Part shown: piece by piece, positions 1 to 13,400 of the stretch
Position numbering within the stretch: the stretch's first letter is position 1
How the letters are laid out: each line of letters starts with the position of its first letter
Assembly: GCA_028023455.1 (NCBI GenBank)
Contig: JAQFVV010012422.1
Location: 8,964,337 to 9,028,336 of the forward strand
DNA from: Epiperipatus broadwayi
Taxonomy: Eukaryota > Onychophora > Udeonychophora > Euonychophora > Peripatidae
Reading direction: 5' to 3'
Length of the DNA: 64,000 bases
Notes under the pieces: model-generated
Told to the model about the DNA's origin: nothing
The model's database searches: none
The model's input: the letters and a program-made list of their open reading frames with translations, nothing else
Translations under genes and position numbers: made by a program

Positions 1-99
1 AAAACAATTTGCAAGTTCTAATTTAAATTCGTTGGAATGTTTTTGAAGAATAGGAATATCAATTGTTAATACTGTTTTTTTTACTAATTTTTGTCTTTA

Positions 100-775
100 G
101 TTTTGCATTAACATGTATCGTACATCTTACTAATAGGTGATCACTTCCTGTGTTGAATTTATTAATAACATTACAATCTTGAAATATATATTTTCTGTTA
201 AAAGATAATTCAATTCATCTTTATCTTCATTTGAATTCTTTCCTGTCCATTTTCATATAGCATTTTTGCTAAAAAAGAATTCATAATGTAAAAGTATTTG
301 TTTTTCTGCAAACTACAAAAGTCTATGTCCTCTCTCATTTTTATCGCCATAACCAAATTTATCTTCCAGCACTTTCATCTTTCAATTGTTTGCCAGTTCT
401 AACATTATAAGTCTCCCATGACAACTTCATAATATTGTTTTATCTGATCAAAAGCCTTTTGTACATCCATATGAAAATTCTCTACTACTTCATCACTATG
501 AGAATTTGATGGGGCATAAACATGAATTATCTGCTTTTGGTATCTATCCTTATGTTAAATAACTAATCTTGCCATTCTGTCTGATATCAATCTTCATAAT
601 GTTCTTTCACTTTTTATTTATAATGATTCCTACACGGTACATGTTCACTTTTTAAATCAATTGGCTCTTCATTTTTTCTTTTAACTTCACAAAGTCCAAT
701 AATGTCCCATTTAATATTAGACAGTTCTTCCAATTCTTGCAGTCTTATTTATTTGAAAATGATCTGCAATTGTAA
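100..775 (-). pseudogene. LINE endonuclease (APE type) relic, RTE-like
   Basis: Read on the minus strand, broken frames give the usual endonuclease order of RTE-like non-LTR retrotransposons: an NWKxCL.LNGT / DFVKLKEK stretch, then IIHVYAPSNSHSDEVVENFH, then VQKAFDQIKQYYEVVMGD, a KFGYGDKNERG segment, and finally KNKYFYIMNSFLAKM and KWTGKN. Several stops and frameshifts make it dead. Its 5' side is near 775. The reverse transcriptase would lie left of the window, if present. The family assignment is from motif memory. Confidence 0.6.
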
Positions 776-1293
776 TTAACCATTTTTTATTTATATATGT
801 ATGTATATTCTAAAAAAGCATAACTTTGTTTATATAATTTATGAATTAGTTGGAATTAATTTTGAATATGCAGTTATTACAATAAAATTTTTTAATATTT
901 CTAGCTATACTTTAAGTAATATAAATTTAATATTAGTTCAGTCTTAATACATAATGCAAAATAAAATGGAATATATTATTTCCACATACTATGTTTAAAT
1001 TGATAAAGATGAAGACAAATGAGAGTAAATTTTAATTATATACATTCATTTATTGCAATAGAGTTATATGTAAAGTTAAACTCTTTATGTTCTTTTATTA
1101 CCTAGATTTGTTGAAAAAAGTGCCATTATATAGATAAATTTGAAGCATAATAATATTTTACATTTTATTTGTTTTGCTGTTTAAATATTAATATTTTTAA
1201 TCATATCAGGAATAATTTATATATTTAATATATATTTATTATTATAACTATAACTTTGGCTTTTTTAATTTTTTTTGATTTATAATTTTCTAG
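776..1293. other. Intronic AT-rich sequence, nothing recognised
   Basis: This is the end of the intron before NUP210 exon 1. It has only AT-rich sequence and the branch/polypyrimidine region of the acceptor at 1293. Confidence 0.6.
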
Positions 1294-1356
1294 GTTTTTC
1301 CACCGTTGCATCTCCAACCTAAAAATATTACTTTAGTTATTGGAGCCAAATTTCAG
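1294..1356 (+). CDS. NUP210: NUP210 exon 1 of window (start of the BIG2-like domain)
   Basis: The 21 codons start VFPPLHLQPKNITLVIGAKF, close to [22 protein letters not shown] of human NUP210. The acceptor is ...TTTTCTAG and the donor is CAG|GTAATT. This opens the bacterial-Ig-like (BIG2) domain annotated in vertebrate NUP210. NIT is a potential N-glycosylation site in the lumenal part. Both borders are phase 0. It is too short to show up as an ORF and was recognised by homology. Confidence 0.9.
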
Positions 1357-4300
1357 GTAATTGCAACAAATTAACTAATTTGTTTAAAAATAGAAAACAA
1401 CCTTTTATAAAGATATTTTTCAGTTGTCTGTTATGGTATTCAAGCAAACAAGGACAAAATGGAATGTCCAAAATAAGTAGATGACTTTTTTTTAAGTTCA
1501 GAATTTATCTTGAATAATATTTATTTTTATTGTTTTAAACAGAAAATGAATTATTTATAAAAAAAAATTGAGACCAATTATTTCTTTTTATGAAGAAACG
1601 AAACATGTTATAAAAAAATATTTTTTTTACTTCTCTTTGTGTACTGCTGTGGTTGGAGAATAGTGGGTAAAAGATATCAAATTATCTTTGTTATATACAA
1701 TTCTTGCTCTGAAGGACAAATATAAGCTTTGTTGGGAATTATTGAAAATTTTTTTTTTAAAAGAAATGCAATGTTAACAAGATTGTGAAATCAATAAAAG
1801 AGCAAAAAAAGTCTAGGGTTATTAATGAGATAATAATAAAATAGTAGAGAAAAGAACAAAGGAAAATATAAATATTGATATGACTAAAATTATATATAGG
1901 AAATTTTAACAGTGAAGTATTGAGACTGGTAAAAGATAGGCAGATGAAGTTTGAAGAAAAATTTATGATGTCGGAGGATTTCAGAAAGAGACTGATTTAC
2001 TATTAGTGGAATAAAATAGATTAGACGGGATAATAGATTTAGAGGCATGAAATAGTTATTGAACAATAGAATTGTAGATTTTTAATAAATAATAAAAAGT
2101 AGAATATGGAAAACATGGAAACACATCATTTATTTATTTGATAGAGATAATTTGCTTATATTAAATGAAAACCAAGATTGACACGTAGGTATAAAATTAA
2201 TTGTGCTATAGCGAAGGAAGATATTTTGAAACAAACGGATGAGATAAAGGCAAAGTTCAGAAAATTGATGATTCCAGTTGATTTAATGTGTGTGTGTGTG
2301 TGTGTGTGTGGAGGTGCTTTGAGGGAATTAATTGGTGTTTGTGATGTAATTCATAATTCAAAAAAATTGGTCAGTAGATTTTTTTTTTTTAGGTTAGTAA
2401 TTATTAGTATAACAGAGAAAAGGCTTAACGTAAGAATTTTGAACTTGGAAAATGCTTTTGATAATATTAATTGGATAATGCTATTGGAAATTTTAATGGT
2501 GAGGGGGAAAGTATCAAAAGATGGTTGTTAGATAATTTTTAACAATTTGGAGATATTTATGAGATTAATTAACTTTTTAGGAGATGTAAATACTGAAAGA
2601 AATATACATTAGATATGTTGCTTTCTGTTTATCAATATTTTTTTAAATGAAATGATTGTTGAGAGATATATTGAATAAGATTAAAGGATTGGAATCTGTT
2701 TTGTGGATTTGGAAATAGCTTTTCGAATAATCTGGGATAAACATATGAGCATTTTTAAAAATAAAGAAATATTTTGCAGAAAGAGAAGATTGATTTGGAA
2801 TATGTATATCAGACAAAGAATTAGAATCGGATTAGAAAGTAATGGGACTGGAGAAGTGAGTATAGAAAGAGGAATTAAACAAGGACATTGCTTGTTCACC
2901 TCTGCTTTTTAATGTTTATTTAGAAGACAATAATAAATATTTAGGGTACAGAGCAGCTAATATTAGAAGTAGAATAATAAAATATTATATAAGATTTGCA
3001 GGCACTATAACAGGATTAAAAAAATCTCCTCAATATGTGAATAAATTGGAGGGAGGTTGTATGAAATAGAGTATTTATGGATAGAAAGAATACAAAGAAC
3101 AGTCATTTTTAGTTAAAACTAGCTTAATTTTACAGAAATGGTTTAGCAGATGACAATTTACATACTTGGGTAGTTAGTAGAATAAAGATGGGAGAAGCAA
3201 AAATGAAATTAAAAGGATAATATTGGCAAAGAATACCTTTATTGGGAGAAATATAATATTTTGTGGACTTTTAAAGAGAGAATTAAAGAAAAGATAAATT
3301 ATGTGCGATGTGTGGTTGTGAAATGTGGACAATGACTAAAAGAATTAGGAAAAAGATTGGAAGCTATTGGGATATGGAGAAGAATGGGAAAAATTATTTG
3401 GTTGAATAAAATAACAAATAATGTTTTGGAGAGAGTAAATGAAAAAAGAAGATTGCAGAAATTAGAAATATAAAGAGAAACTGGATTGGACATTTGCTAA
3501 AAGAAAGAATAGTTTAATGAAAAGGTTTGAAGGGAATAGTGAGCGGAAACAAGAAGGTTAAACTTTCTGAATGATATAAGAAATGAAATGTGCGGAATTG
3601 AAGATCTGAGTAATGAATGTAGCAATCAAGAAATAGATGAGTTGGCTGTGTGATTGCTCTCAGAACCTGTTTATAAGACAAAGTCCTATTGATTGACTGA
3701 AATAATAAATATTATCTTACTATGAATGAATTAAGAATGGGTAAAGGAAATCTCATTGCACCAAATGTACTGATGATATGGCACTATTTGCTAAGAATAA
3801 GGATGGGTTTATTGGATTGAATTGAAAGTAAGTTTGGAATGAGAATAAATGCAACTAAAACTAAACAATGAAAATAAGTTTTATGAGTATTGAACAAGAA
3901 GTTATAGAGCAAGTTGTTTTTAAATATTTATGAGGCAAATAAGAAGAAAAAAAAGACTATATGTTTAAAAGATGCTAATTTGGAGAGGAAACGTTAAAAG
4001 TAATATGTCTAGTAATGTTGCCAAGATTGTTTATTAAGGAAATAATAAAGCAGAAGGGAAATTGGATTGATAAAATTTAAAAAAAAATTATAGAGGATAT
4101 GTTAAAAGTTAGTGAAAAGTATGTGAGAAAAAGCACTTCAGTTTTGAATATGTAGTCTGGGTTAATGTGTAGGGCCTTTCTTTTCATATAAAACTGCAAA
4201 CTTTTTCATCAGTAAATTATTGAACTAGATATACATTGTGTGAGTGTTTTTTAAGAATGAAAGATAATCATTTTATGATTATTATTATTTTTTTTTCAAA

Positions 4301-7300
4301 TATATATTTATATAATAGGTGATGTGTACAGGTGGACCTCATCCGGGGTCTAATATTGAGTTTAACATCAAGGATTCTCAGATTGCAATCACTGACAGCA
4401 CTGGCTTAATTGAAGCTTTTCGTTTAGGACAAACCACACTAGTAGCAAGAGTGATTAGTGTAGAAAATGAAGGTCAAAAAGTAATCAATTCCCAGGTAAA
4501 TTGGATTTTGTCTTTTTTATTAAAATTGTATGTTTTTAGGAGCAGTAATTCGATACTGCAGAGCTATCTATTGTACGCTTGAATAATTAATGAATTTTTA
4601 AAACATAGAACTATATTTTACATTGCTAAAATATAAAATTACTAGCATAATATCAGATTTATTTGGATTCAAATCTTCAAGCTATTTTTTAATTTCAGGC
4701 TATTTACTTTGATAAAATAACAATTCTGCTTCTCTCTGAAGATGGCCAATAACTAGAAATTAGTCATAAGGATGTGGATGTAATTTAATACTATTATCTA
4801 GTATCTATTTACTATTCAAGCGAGAATAAATGGCTTTGGAATAGAAGTAGAATTAAGTTGGTTTTCTAAAATATATGTTGAATATAAGCAGAAAAAGTCA
4901 TTAAATTGTTTGTTATTAAAATTTTATTTTAGATAAGTTATTTTACATCTGTTATTGGTTTTTTTTTCATTGGATGTATATATTGTAACGATCCGGTAAA
5001 GGAAGACTTACGTAACTGCACTACAGGGCGCCATCTAGGCATTTGAACCTAGAAAAATTTATAAAGTAGGCAGATACGTCAGTCAAAAAAAAAAAAAAAA
5101 TTTTTTTTTTTTTTAAATTTTGATTCCGGTCGTTAGCCCATGTCATTAGCTCAGTGGAATAGCAGAGATTAAATAATATAATATCTTATTTAATTAGATT
5201 TCAACATTAAAAAATAAATAAAATAAGCCACTGCCAGTAATTAACATACAAACATTTATTTATGCACATATATATAAGATTTAAAATTATTTTAGTATTA
5301 GTTTTACATTTTAACATTTAACATTATTTTTAACTTTGATTTTTGACTTTAATTTACATTTAATTACTATTATATTCTAATTTTACATTTTTAATTAAGT
5401 TCGCACAGATGGGATTATAAAAGCTTGTTTTAATATGTTGCTATAGATCGGTTACATAGATTACACTGTTAAACACATTTCAAAGTAAACATAAACGATC
5501 AAAATAAAATTATTGATTACTGACAATTGCGGAGGGAAATTTATATGTAACCCAATAGTATTCACCATAAGATACTTGCATTGTCACCAATAACTTAAAA
5601 GACATCCGAATAAATACATTTTTGATACTCACCATAAGGTATCATTATTTATCGAATGTCTATATATCTTGATCAAATATGGAAACGCATAGTTAACCAA
5701 TAAACAATCCATGCAAGCGTCTATAAACAACTTAAATTTAATGCATTTTTATTTAGGGTCGAGTATGAATAGACCATATAAATTTGCTTTTGACAATAAA
5801 CATTCTATCCCTATTTAACCTTAGGCTAAAATTCGCAATCAAACTGGTATCAATTCAGCTGATATATCGATGTATTCAATGTAATACGGAATACGACAGC
5901 ACCAAAAGGATTAAGAAAAGACATTGACTCTCAATCAGATAGTAATATTACATCTATCTAACGAGAAGAACAATAAAAAAAAAACTCCATAGAAAGGAAC
6001 TGCTTTCTCCGTCTTATAATTCCTTCCATAGGCAAACGGGTGAGTGCGGCGTATATATAAACGATTCTGCCAGTAGCGAATCTCTGATTACATCTACTAA
6101 CTACATCAATATATCCAATCCATTGACCCAATCTAACAACGATATAAATAACCTAAGATTACCCTCCCCTAATATAACTTTACAATCTATACAGCCATTC
6201 ACGCCCGACTTAAGTTTAACATTTATATCATTTAACTTAACGGAAAACAGAAACCATAATAAAACTTAAAGAACAAAAAATAAATGGAAATGATTTTACA
6301 CAAATAAATAAAAAATACATCAAATAACATTTTAACTACTTTAGTCAGATAGGAAACTAATGCAATTATTTTAAATACGAAAAGTTTTTAATTTAATGTT
6401 CATTAATTGTAAAGTTCTTACGGTTTTAAACAGTCCATCTTTATCTGCCGTTTGTAAGTTTGAACGGGAATTCCCACGCCATCCTGAAGATATTGGTATA
6501 CATTTAGCCGATGTTTTATTTATTCATTCGGAGGTTTTTTAATTTAGTTGGTCCTCAATGTAGAAAACGATAGTTCATTTCTCTTTATTTCTTTGGCAAA
6601 ACTGAAGTGATTGAATCGTGCGTCTCTTCAATCGCTTCTCCCGCACCTCTGCACTGACACCTATCTGTCACATCGTAATAATCATTATCCAGTCACTCAT
6701 TAATAATTTCCAAATTTTCCTTTTATACGTATTCGAAGGATTGACTTGGCATTATGTCATCGATGTGATGATCCTTTCGCTGAGGTCCGATTTCCCGATG
6801 GATTTCTTTCATTGGCTATTTGTTTCTATTGTTTTCCTATCTGACCAATGTTTTTACATTTAAATGCCCAAGGCTGGTTTACATTTGACTAATTAAATTT
6901 ATCATTTCCATTTCTGATTAATTTATCATTTCCATTTCTGTTTTCCAAATCAAAGATATATTTAAAGATAAATTTAAAGATATAATTTTATCTCCAAATC
7001 TTTTTAAGTTTTTGTTTTTAAAATACCTTTTCTATTTTTAATACAGTTTTATTTTAATAATTTTTTTTTTTTATCTGTGCGATTTAATATATACGAGTTT
7101 AAGATGATATTTAATTTCACTTTTTAATTCTTAAAGAAACTTTAAATGCGAACTTTTTAATTTACTTTCATGTTTAATAAATATAAAAAAAACCAATGTA
7201 ACGAACGTCTGTGCTCGTTACAATATATTTAATATTTTCATGGTTATATGATGTAAATATATAAAAAAGACTATATATATATATATTTAAATTAGCTGCT

Positions 7301-7381
7301 GTCTGAATTAATTTTGTATAGCCATCGTGAGTGGTTAGCATTATAGTTATCTACTAATGGTGTTGAAGAACACGGAACTTC

Positions 7382-7417
<36 letters not shown>

Positions 7418-10400
7418 ATACTAAATACATAGTAAATAATTAAGCTAAGTCATGGCAAAAATTAAATGAAGCTTAAACTAGTAGAAAATTGATTGGTGAT
7501 TTTAAACTTGAACAAAAAATATTAACTCGTGTTATCTTTTACAAGAGGGTGTAAGTAAGTTCTGAAGTTTACAAAGACATGACAATTTATTCCATATGCA
7601 TGCATATCCGTATATCTTTCATATTGTCATTAATAAATACTCAAGCAGTTTTCTTTCAATATATATGGACTCGCACACAGGCTAATACAAAAACAAAGCT
7701 TATATGTGGTGCATTGGATCCAATTACGAAAAGAAACAAATAAGGGTGGCAATAAATAGGCCTATTAATAATCCTTATTAGAAAGCAAAAATATATACAT
7801 AATCATGGGAATTACATTCAAATATCAGCCTTTCAAGCTAATTGTGCATGCGCTTCTAGACAATTTCACCGACGTCATTCATTCAGACATTATAAATAGT
7901 AATTTAAAGTGAGTGGTCTATCCTCACGCTTTCCTTGCCAGTACTTCAGATTTGCTCATATATAAGCATTTGAGTTGTAGGAATAAGTGGATTCATTTTA
8001 TTTCTGCATAAATACTATATCTTGTATTGGAAAGGAAAGTATTCATTTATTATTAACACTCGCAAAAAGCACATGCACAATTAGCTTGAAAGGCTGATAT
8101 TTGAATGTAATACAATTGTAAACATGCGCTATATAAAAATAAATGCTTATAATCATGGGAAGAAAAATCTCTTTTGTTCATTGTAAAACATACATGCCCG
8201 CGAACATTTCAAGCGGAAACTCATGGCAAAATCATTTTACCCACCTATTAACATACCAATAATAGCGAATATATCAAGTGGGAATGATAATAAAAAGAGG
8301 GGGGGTGGGCAAAAAACCTGCATGGCATATTAATATTTTAGGCTTACTCTATAGAATGTACACACACATATCTATTTCTTTACTTTCAGCCACATATAAC
8401 ACAGAATAAACAAGAAACGGCCAACAATTTAAACAGCTTAACAATTTATAAAAATTATGTGTGTGTATATATATAGGGACAAGTACTCGTATATTGTATA
8501 TTAATGATTTTAAAATCTTCAGCGTTATTATTAATTATTGACTAAGAAAACTATAAATCAAAATATAACTTTTTTAAAACTTCGTATTAAAAATAATATG
8601 TATTACAATTAACAACAATTGCGGAAGTGATTTTCTTTCAAATAAAACCTTACGAGGGAAATAACAAAAGGTTACCTTAATTATCTTTCAAAAAAAAAAA
8701 ATCTTTTGCGAAGAGAAACAAAAAATATAAACTTTAAAACTAGATTCAAACCATCAGTTATATCAAACACATATTAATATAATAATACAAAAAAAGAAAG
8801 TTTATAAAACAGACCACAGTATAAACATAAAATTTAAAACGGTTAACTTATATATCACTGACTTACTGGCAAGGTCTTAATAAATCAGTTCATTAGAAAA
8901 GTAATTGAATTAGATAAACATATGTATGCACAAATGTAGATTGGAGTTTCTGTGTCTTGTTTTACTGATTTCATTGATCTGGTATAAGAATTTGCCCTGG
9001 AATTGCTTCTGGTATATTGAGAAGTGCATTTAATTGTACAGCATATTTGAAGGCTGTGTTGTTGGCTACTCAGCAAGCAAGGTAAAATATCCGATGGCTG
9101 TAACTATGTACTGGAGAGTCGAGCTCATATCTTGGTGCTTTAGCTGCTCATAAATTTTTAATATGGCCACTAGTATGAGTTCTGGATACCTCGTGTTAAA
9201 CCAGAAAGGTAACAATCACAAATAAAAGCAGAATCACAGCAGAGTAGAATGTAGAACAGAACAGAGTTTAATTCAATGAAATATAATTCTCAGCAAGTCC
9301 TTTTTAAAGCATTCATTTTCCAAGAATTTTTAATTAGCCAAGTTAGTGATTACATTAATAGATTTAATAAATTTTTAATTAGATCAATCTGGGGGTTTAT
9401 AAATAACGATTAAAATCAGGAACAAAACCTATAATTGATTTTCTTAAAAGTTTTTTATTTTTTTAGTGATAAAACGAATTAATTAAGAATAGACAAAAAG
9501 TTTTATAGATTAAGTATTGTACCTGTATTATAAATTTTTTAAGAGATTGATAATACTTTTAGTTACAAAGTACATATTTTTATTTTTTTTTGCAAATAAA
9601 AATAACCTGGATCAACATAATAAATGTAAACCTATTAATATACCAGCTATAAATAAAACAAAATTTAAAAACTGAAATAAAGCTTGTGCTTTGCCAACAT
9701 AAAATCTTTTAATATAAGTTAGATATCAAGATAGCCAAGATCTATCTCAGTATATACAAATCAAATATTTATATTGTTGTAAATGATTGAACAACTTCAA
9801 GTTTTTTTACTTATTACTCAATCTTCTGTCATCTATTTAATTTTATTCTATCACTTTCCAAATTTTTTTTTTTTTTCTATAGTTCTTTTACAAATTATTT
9901 TAATTCTGAAATTTTATATTGATATCTATATGGTATATCTTCTAGAATTTTTCTTTTGATGTTTTCTGTTCTTCATAGTGTGGAGCCTATTCATTGCTGT
10001 CTTTAACAACTAATCTCCAGTTGGATAGGTTTTGCATGGTTTTTATTTTCAAATATAAAACAGATTTCATGGTATTCTTAAAGATCTGTAACTTTAGTTT
10101 TGTTAATTCATATCTGCCTATAAATAGATAAATGCAGTTGCCATATTTATTTTATTTTCAATATCTTCTGCATTTCTATTTCAGTTAATGTAACTTTTTA
10201 GATGGTAGGCATTGTTTATAATTCTTTGATGTACTAATTGCTGTTTTAAATTTTCTAAAAAAGTCAAAAAATAAACAAAAAAAAAAAAATACTGTTAATT
10301 AATTAAATGGAACTATTATGTTGATCTTGTCGCAGTGATTTTTCAAATGTCTTCATTTTTTGAGCAATTAACCATACAATTTTTATTGTGCTTATTCTAA

Positions 10401-13400
10401 ATCAACTTTCTGTCATACAGGCCTCAATACTATCACTGAACAGACATAGTTCATTCACATTATTCAGTTCTTTTAAGTAATTTAATATTAGCAGATCACT
10501 GGATACCGAGTAAGGTTTTTATGATCCTATACTATTATCAGTAATATATGAAAGACATTTTGCTTTTCATTCCTCTCCAGTTTTCAGCCTTTTCACTTGA
10601 TATATAGTCATATTTGCATTGCTGTAATAAAATAAATATTTTTGAACATATCAAACATCTCTAGCACAACACAAATTGTAGTCTTAATAGTGCCAGCAAA
10701 TGCTACATTGAAATCACCAAAAACGGTTTTCATGGTGATTTATTTATGTAATTTATTATTCCAAACTGTTTAATTGAATTATCCGGATCCTTATTATTTT
10801 TTCACAATCCAATTATAAAAACAGCATTATTTTACTTAATGGCAATTTATAATCATTTTTTGGTCACAAATCAATATTCAATGAAATATTTTTTTGTAGT
10901 AGTCATTGTTTTCAATATTTTTTCATTAGCCAAGAGTAGTTTGAAACTTGGATATCAATATAATTTTAACATTAGTGAATATTAATAAGTGCATTTTATT
11001 ATATATACAGTATATGTATTTAGAATTATAGTTATAAATATATTAATAGGTTATCATTGCTTATAAGACAATAAGTGAATACTTTTCTTTCTTTTTTTTA
11101 AAGAGTAAAATATATAAATTTATTATGAATTCTAAGTAATTTTTTTGTCTTTTTGATCTATCAGCACCATTAGAAAGATATTTGAGATAGGCAATACATT
11201 TTTAACCACTAAAACATCATATGACTACTATTACTTATGCTTACACAATCTGTTAAAATAGTAGCAACTCTTCATACAGTAGTACCATCCAGTGCAAGCC
11301 ATAGTATGGTTTGCACTGGGTGGCTCTACTGTATGGAGAGAATTACTACTTTTGTAAAAACATTTTTATGCATTATTAAATCATATACTCTAGTCAAATC
11401 TATATATGTTGCATTTGCTAATATTTTTTGGATTTTCCCCCATATCTATATCTATATATAATAACAACAAAGCATCAAGTAAATACTCTATGCTTTTATG
11501 TACTTTATAACCTAAATGAGAGCCTATATTATTGATGCTTTCAAAATTTTAAGTTGCATTGTAAGTTATATTGAAAGAACTAAACGATGATTTTAATATT
11601 CATATTTCTTGGGTATACAAAATATCATGATATAGTAATGGAAATTCATTAGACAAATGTATAGTATTAATAAGGCAGGGGCATTTTTTTATTATCCAGG
11701 CTGTGATTTCTTGCTCAATTATTTTTACTTGAGCTCTATGATATCTTTTTTAAAGAAATATGTGATCTTGATAATTTTCCAATGTTTATATCTTGTTTTT
11801 TAAATTAACTCTATTTATTAAAAGTATGGCATTTTATCTTGGTAATGATTATCAATTTAAATACTAGTCATAACAAGCATTACCCATTTTACATATCTAT
11901 CTACCTAAATTAACTATATAAAGTTTACTGTAAAACTTCCATTAACTATTATAGACTGCATGTTTTCATTTATGCACATATGCCTATATTTGTAGTATAC
12001 ATTAATGTTGGTCAAATATTTTGATGAATTATTTTTAATTAACAATTATACCTTTGAATTCTGGAATTCTTTTTTCTTTTAATTTTCGTTTATTATTTTT
12101 AATCTCTGTAATAATTATTTTACTTAGGATGAAGTTAATGTTTATGTTGTTATGCTAACTGGGATACGAATCTATGCTCCTCTTACAAGAATGCTGACTG
12201 GCACTGAGGTATAGTAACTATTTATAGACTTCTATTTTTATTTTTAGGATGATTATTTGCCAGAATAGTTTACTAAATTTTAATCCAGTAGCAAAATAAT
12301 TATCTAGTAAAATAACATCAGAAATAAAAAAAACAGCAGTAATAAAGACCATAGTAATTAAAATAAATAAATAATTAGGCCCCAAAAAGTATTTTGATTA
12401 TAGCCTGATTTAAACAAGTCCATAGATTGGATATTCTATAATGCAGTGGGTCCTATTTGAAAAAAATAGTGAATTAACAATTTAGTTATTGATTTTGTTT
12501 TGAAAAGTAAATTAATGTTTGTGAGATTCGGGGGGGGGGGGTCGATATAATTTGTTTTAAAAAAAAACTGCTGTACGCTTTTATGAAGAGTGATTATATG
12601 CTTAGTATTAGGTAAATTTTATCTGAAGTTATTTTTTATTTTATTTAAAATGTTTTATTGTTTGCTTTATTATTTTTGTACTTGTGAATGATGGTCCTAC
12701 TGATGTGTTTTTAATCATTGGCTTGAGAGAAGGTTCATCAGATTATAACTTTTGTAAATCATTTTAACAACTTAAGATAGCTTCAGCATTTTTCACCAGT
12801 TTCAAAATAGTCTGTCAATATTAAATACTGCAGAATCTAGTTGGCCTGTATGAAGGCAATTTAACCAAAAACTTTGCAATCTAGTCTTATTTAATTATTT
12901 ACCTAGATTCCTTGGAACTGGAATAGAATACCATTGCAATATTAGTTTTGATTAAATTAAGATAATTTTAAATGTTTTAAAATTTACCATTATGTATGTA
13001 ACTGCTTCTGATTAAATTTTAAAAGTGAGAATCCAATCCATACTGACTGAAATTTGGAAAATATTGATGAAATGAACATAGCTTATGATTTACTTTCAGA
13101 TGGTTCAGCTATTCGTTCAATTATTGTGTGGTAAATAGTTATATTTAACTATTTTTAACTAACAGATTAAACAATGAAGGAATATCTTAAACTCTCACCA
13201 TCTGACAATTATTTGATCTGGTAAATAATGGTTTCTCTATTATTATTTTACTGAATGTATGTTGGAATGGTCTTTGTCCTGCAATAGGTTGCTTAAAAGA
13301 TTTATATATATAATTGTATATATAATTACGTTTCCGTATTCTGCCATTCTAGATATTAATGTAAAATAATACTTATACAGAGTTGAAATATAAAATTTTA

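Noticed and set aside
4690-4800. TTTCAG followed by a short readable stretch, as an extra NUP210 exon
   Set aside because: Stops appear quickly and exon 2 joins exon 3 with no gap relative to vertebrate NUP210.
5146-5170. A-box-like TTAGCTCAGTGGAATAGCAG, suggesting a tRNA or SINE
   Set aside because: No B box and no tRNA fold follow; it lies inside the LTR-like element.
8112-10900. Possible minus-strand LINE endonuclease (VFGDFNVAFAG near 10720)
   Set aside because: A single short motif without the neighbouring blocks; could be chance in AT-rich DNA.
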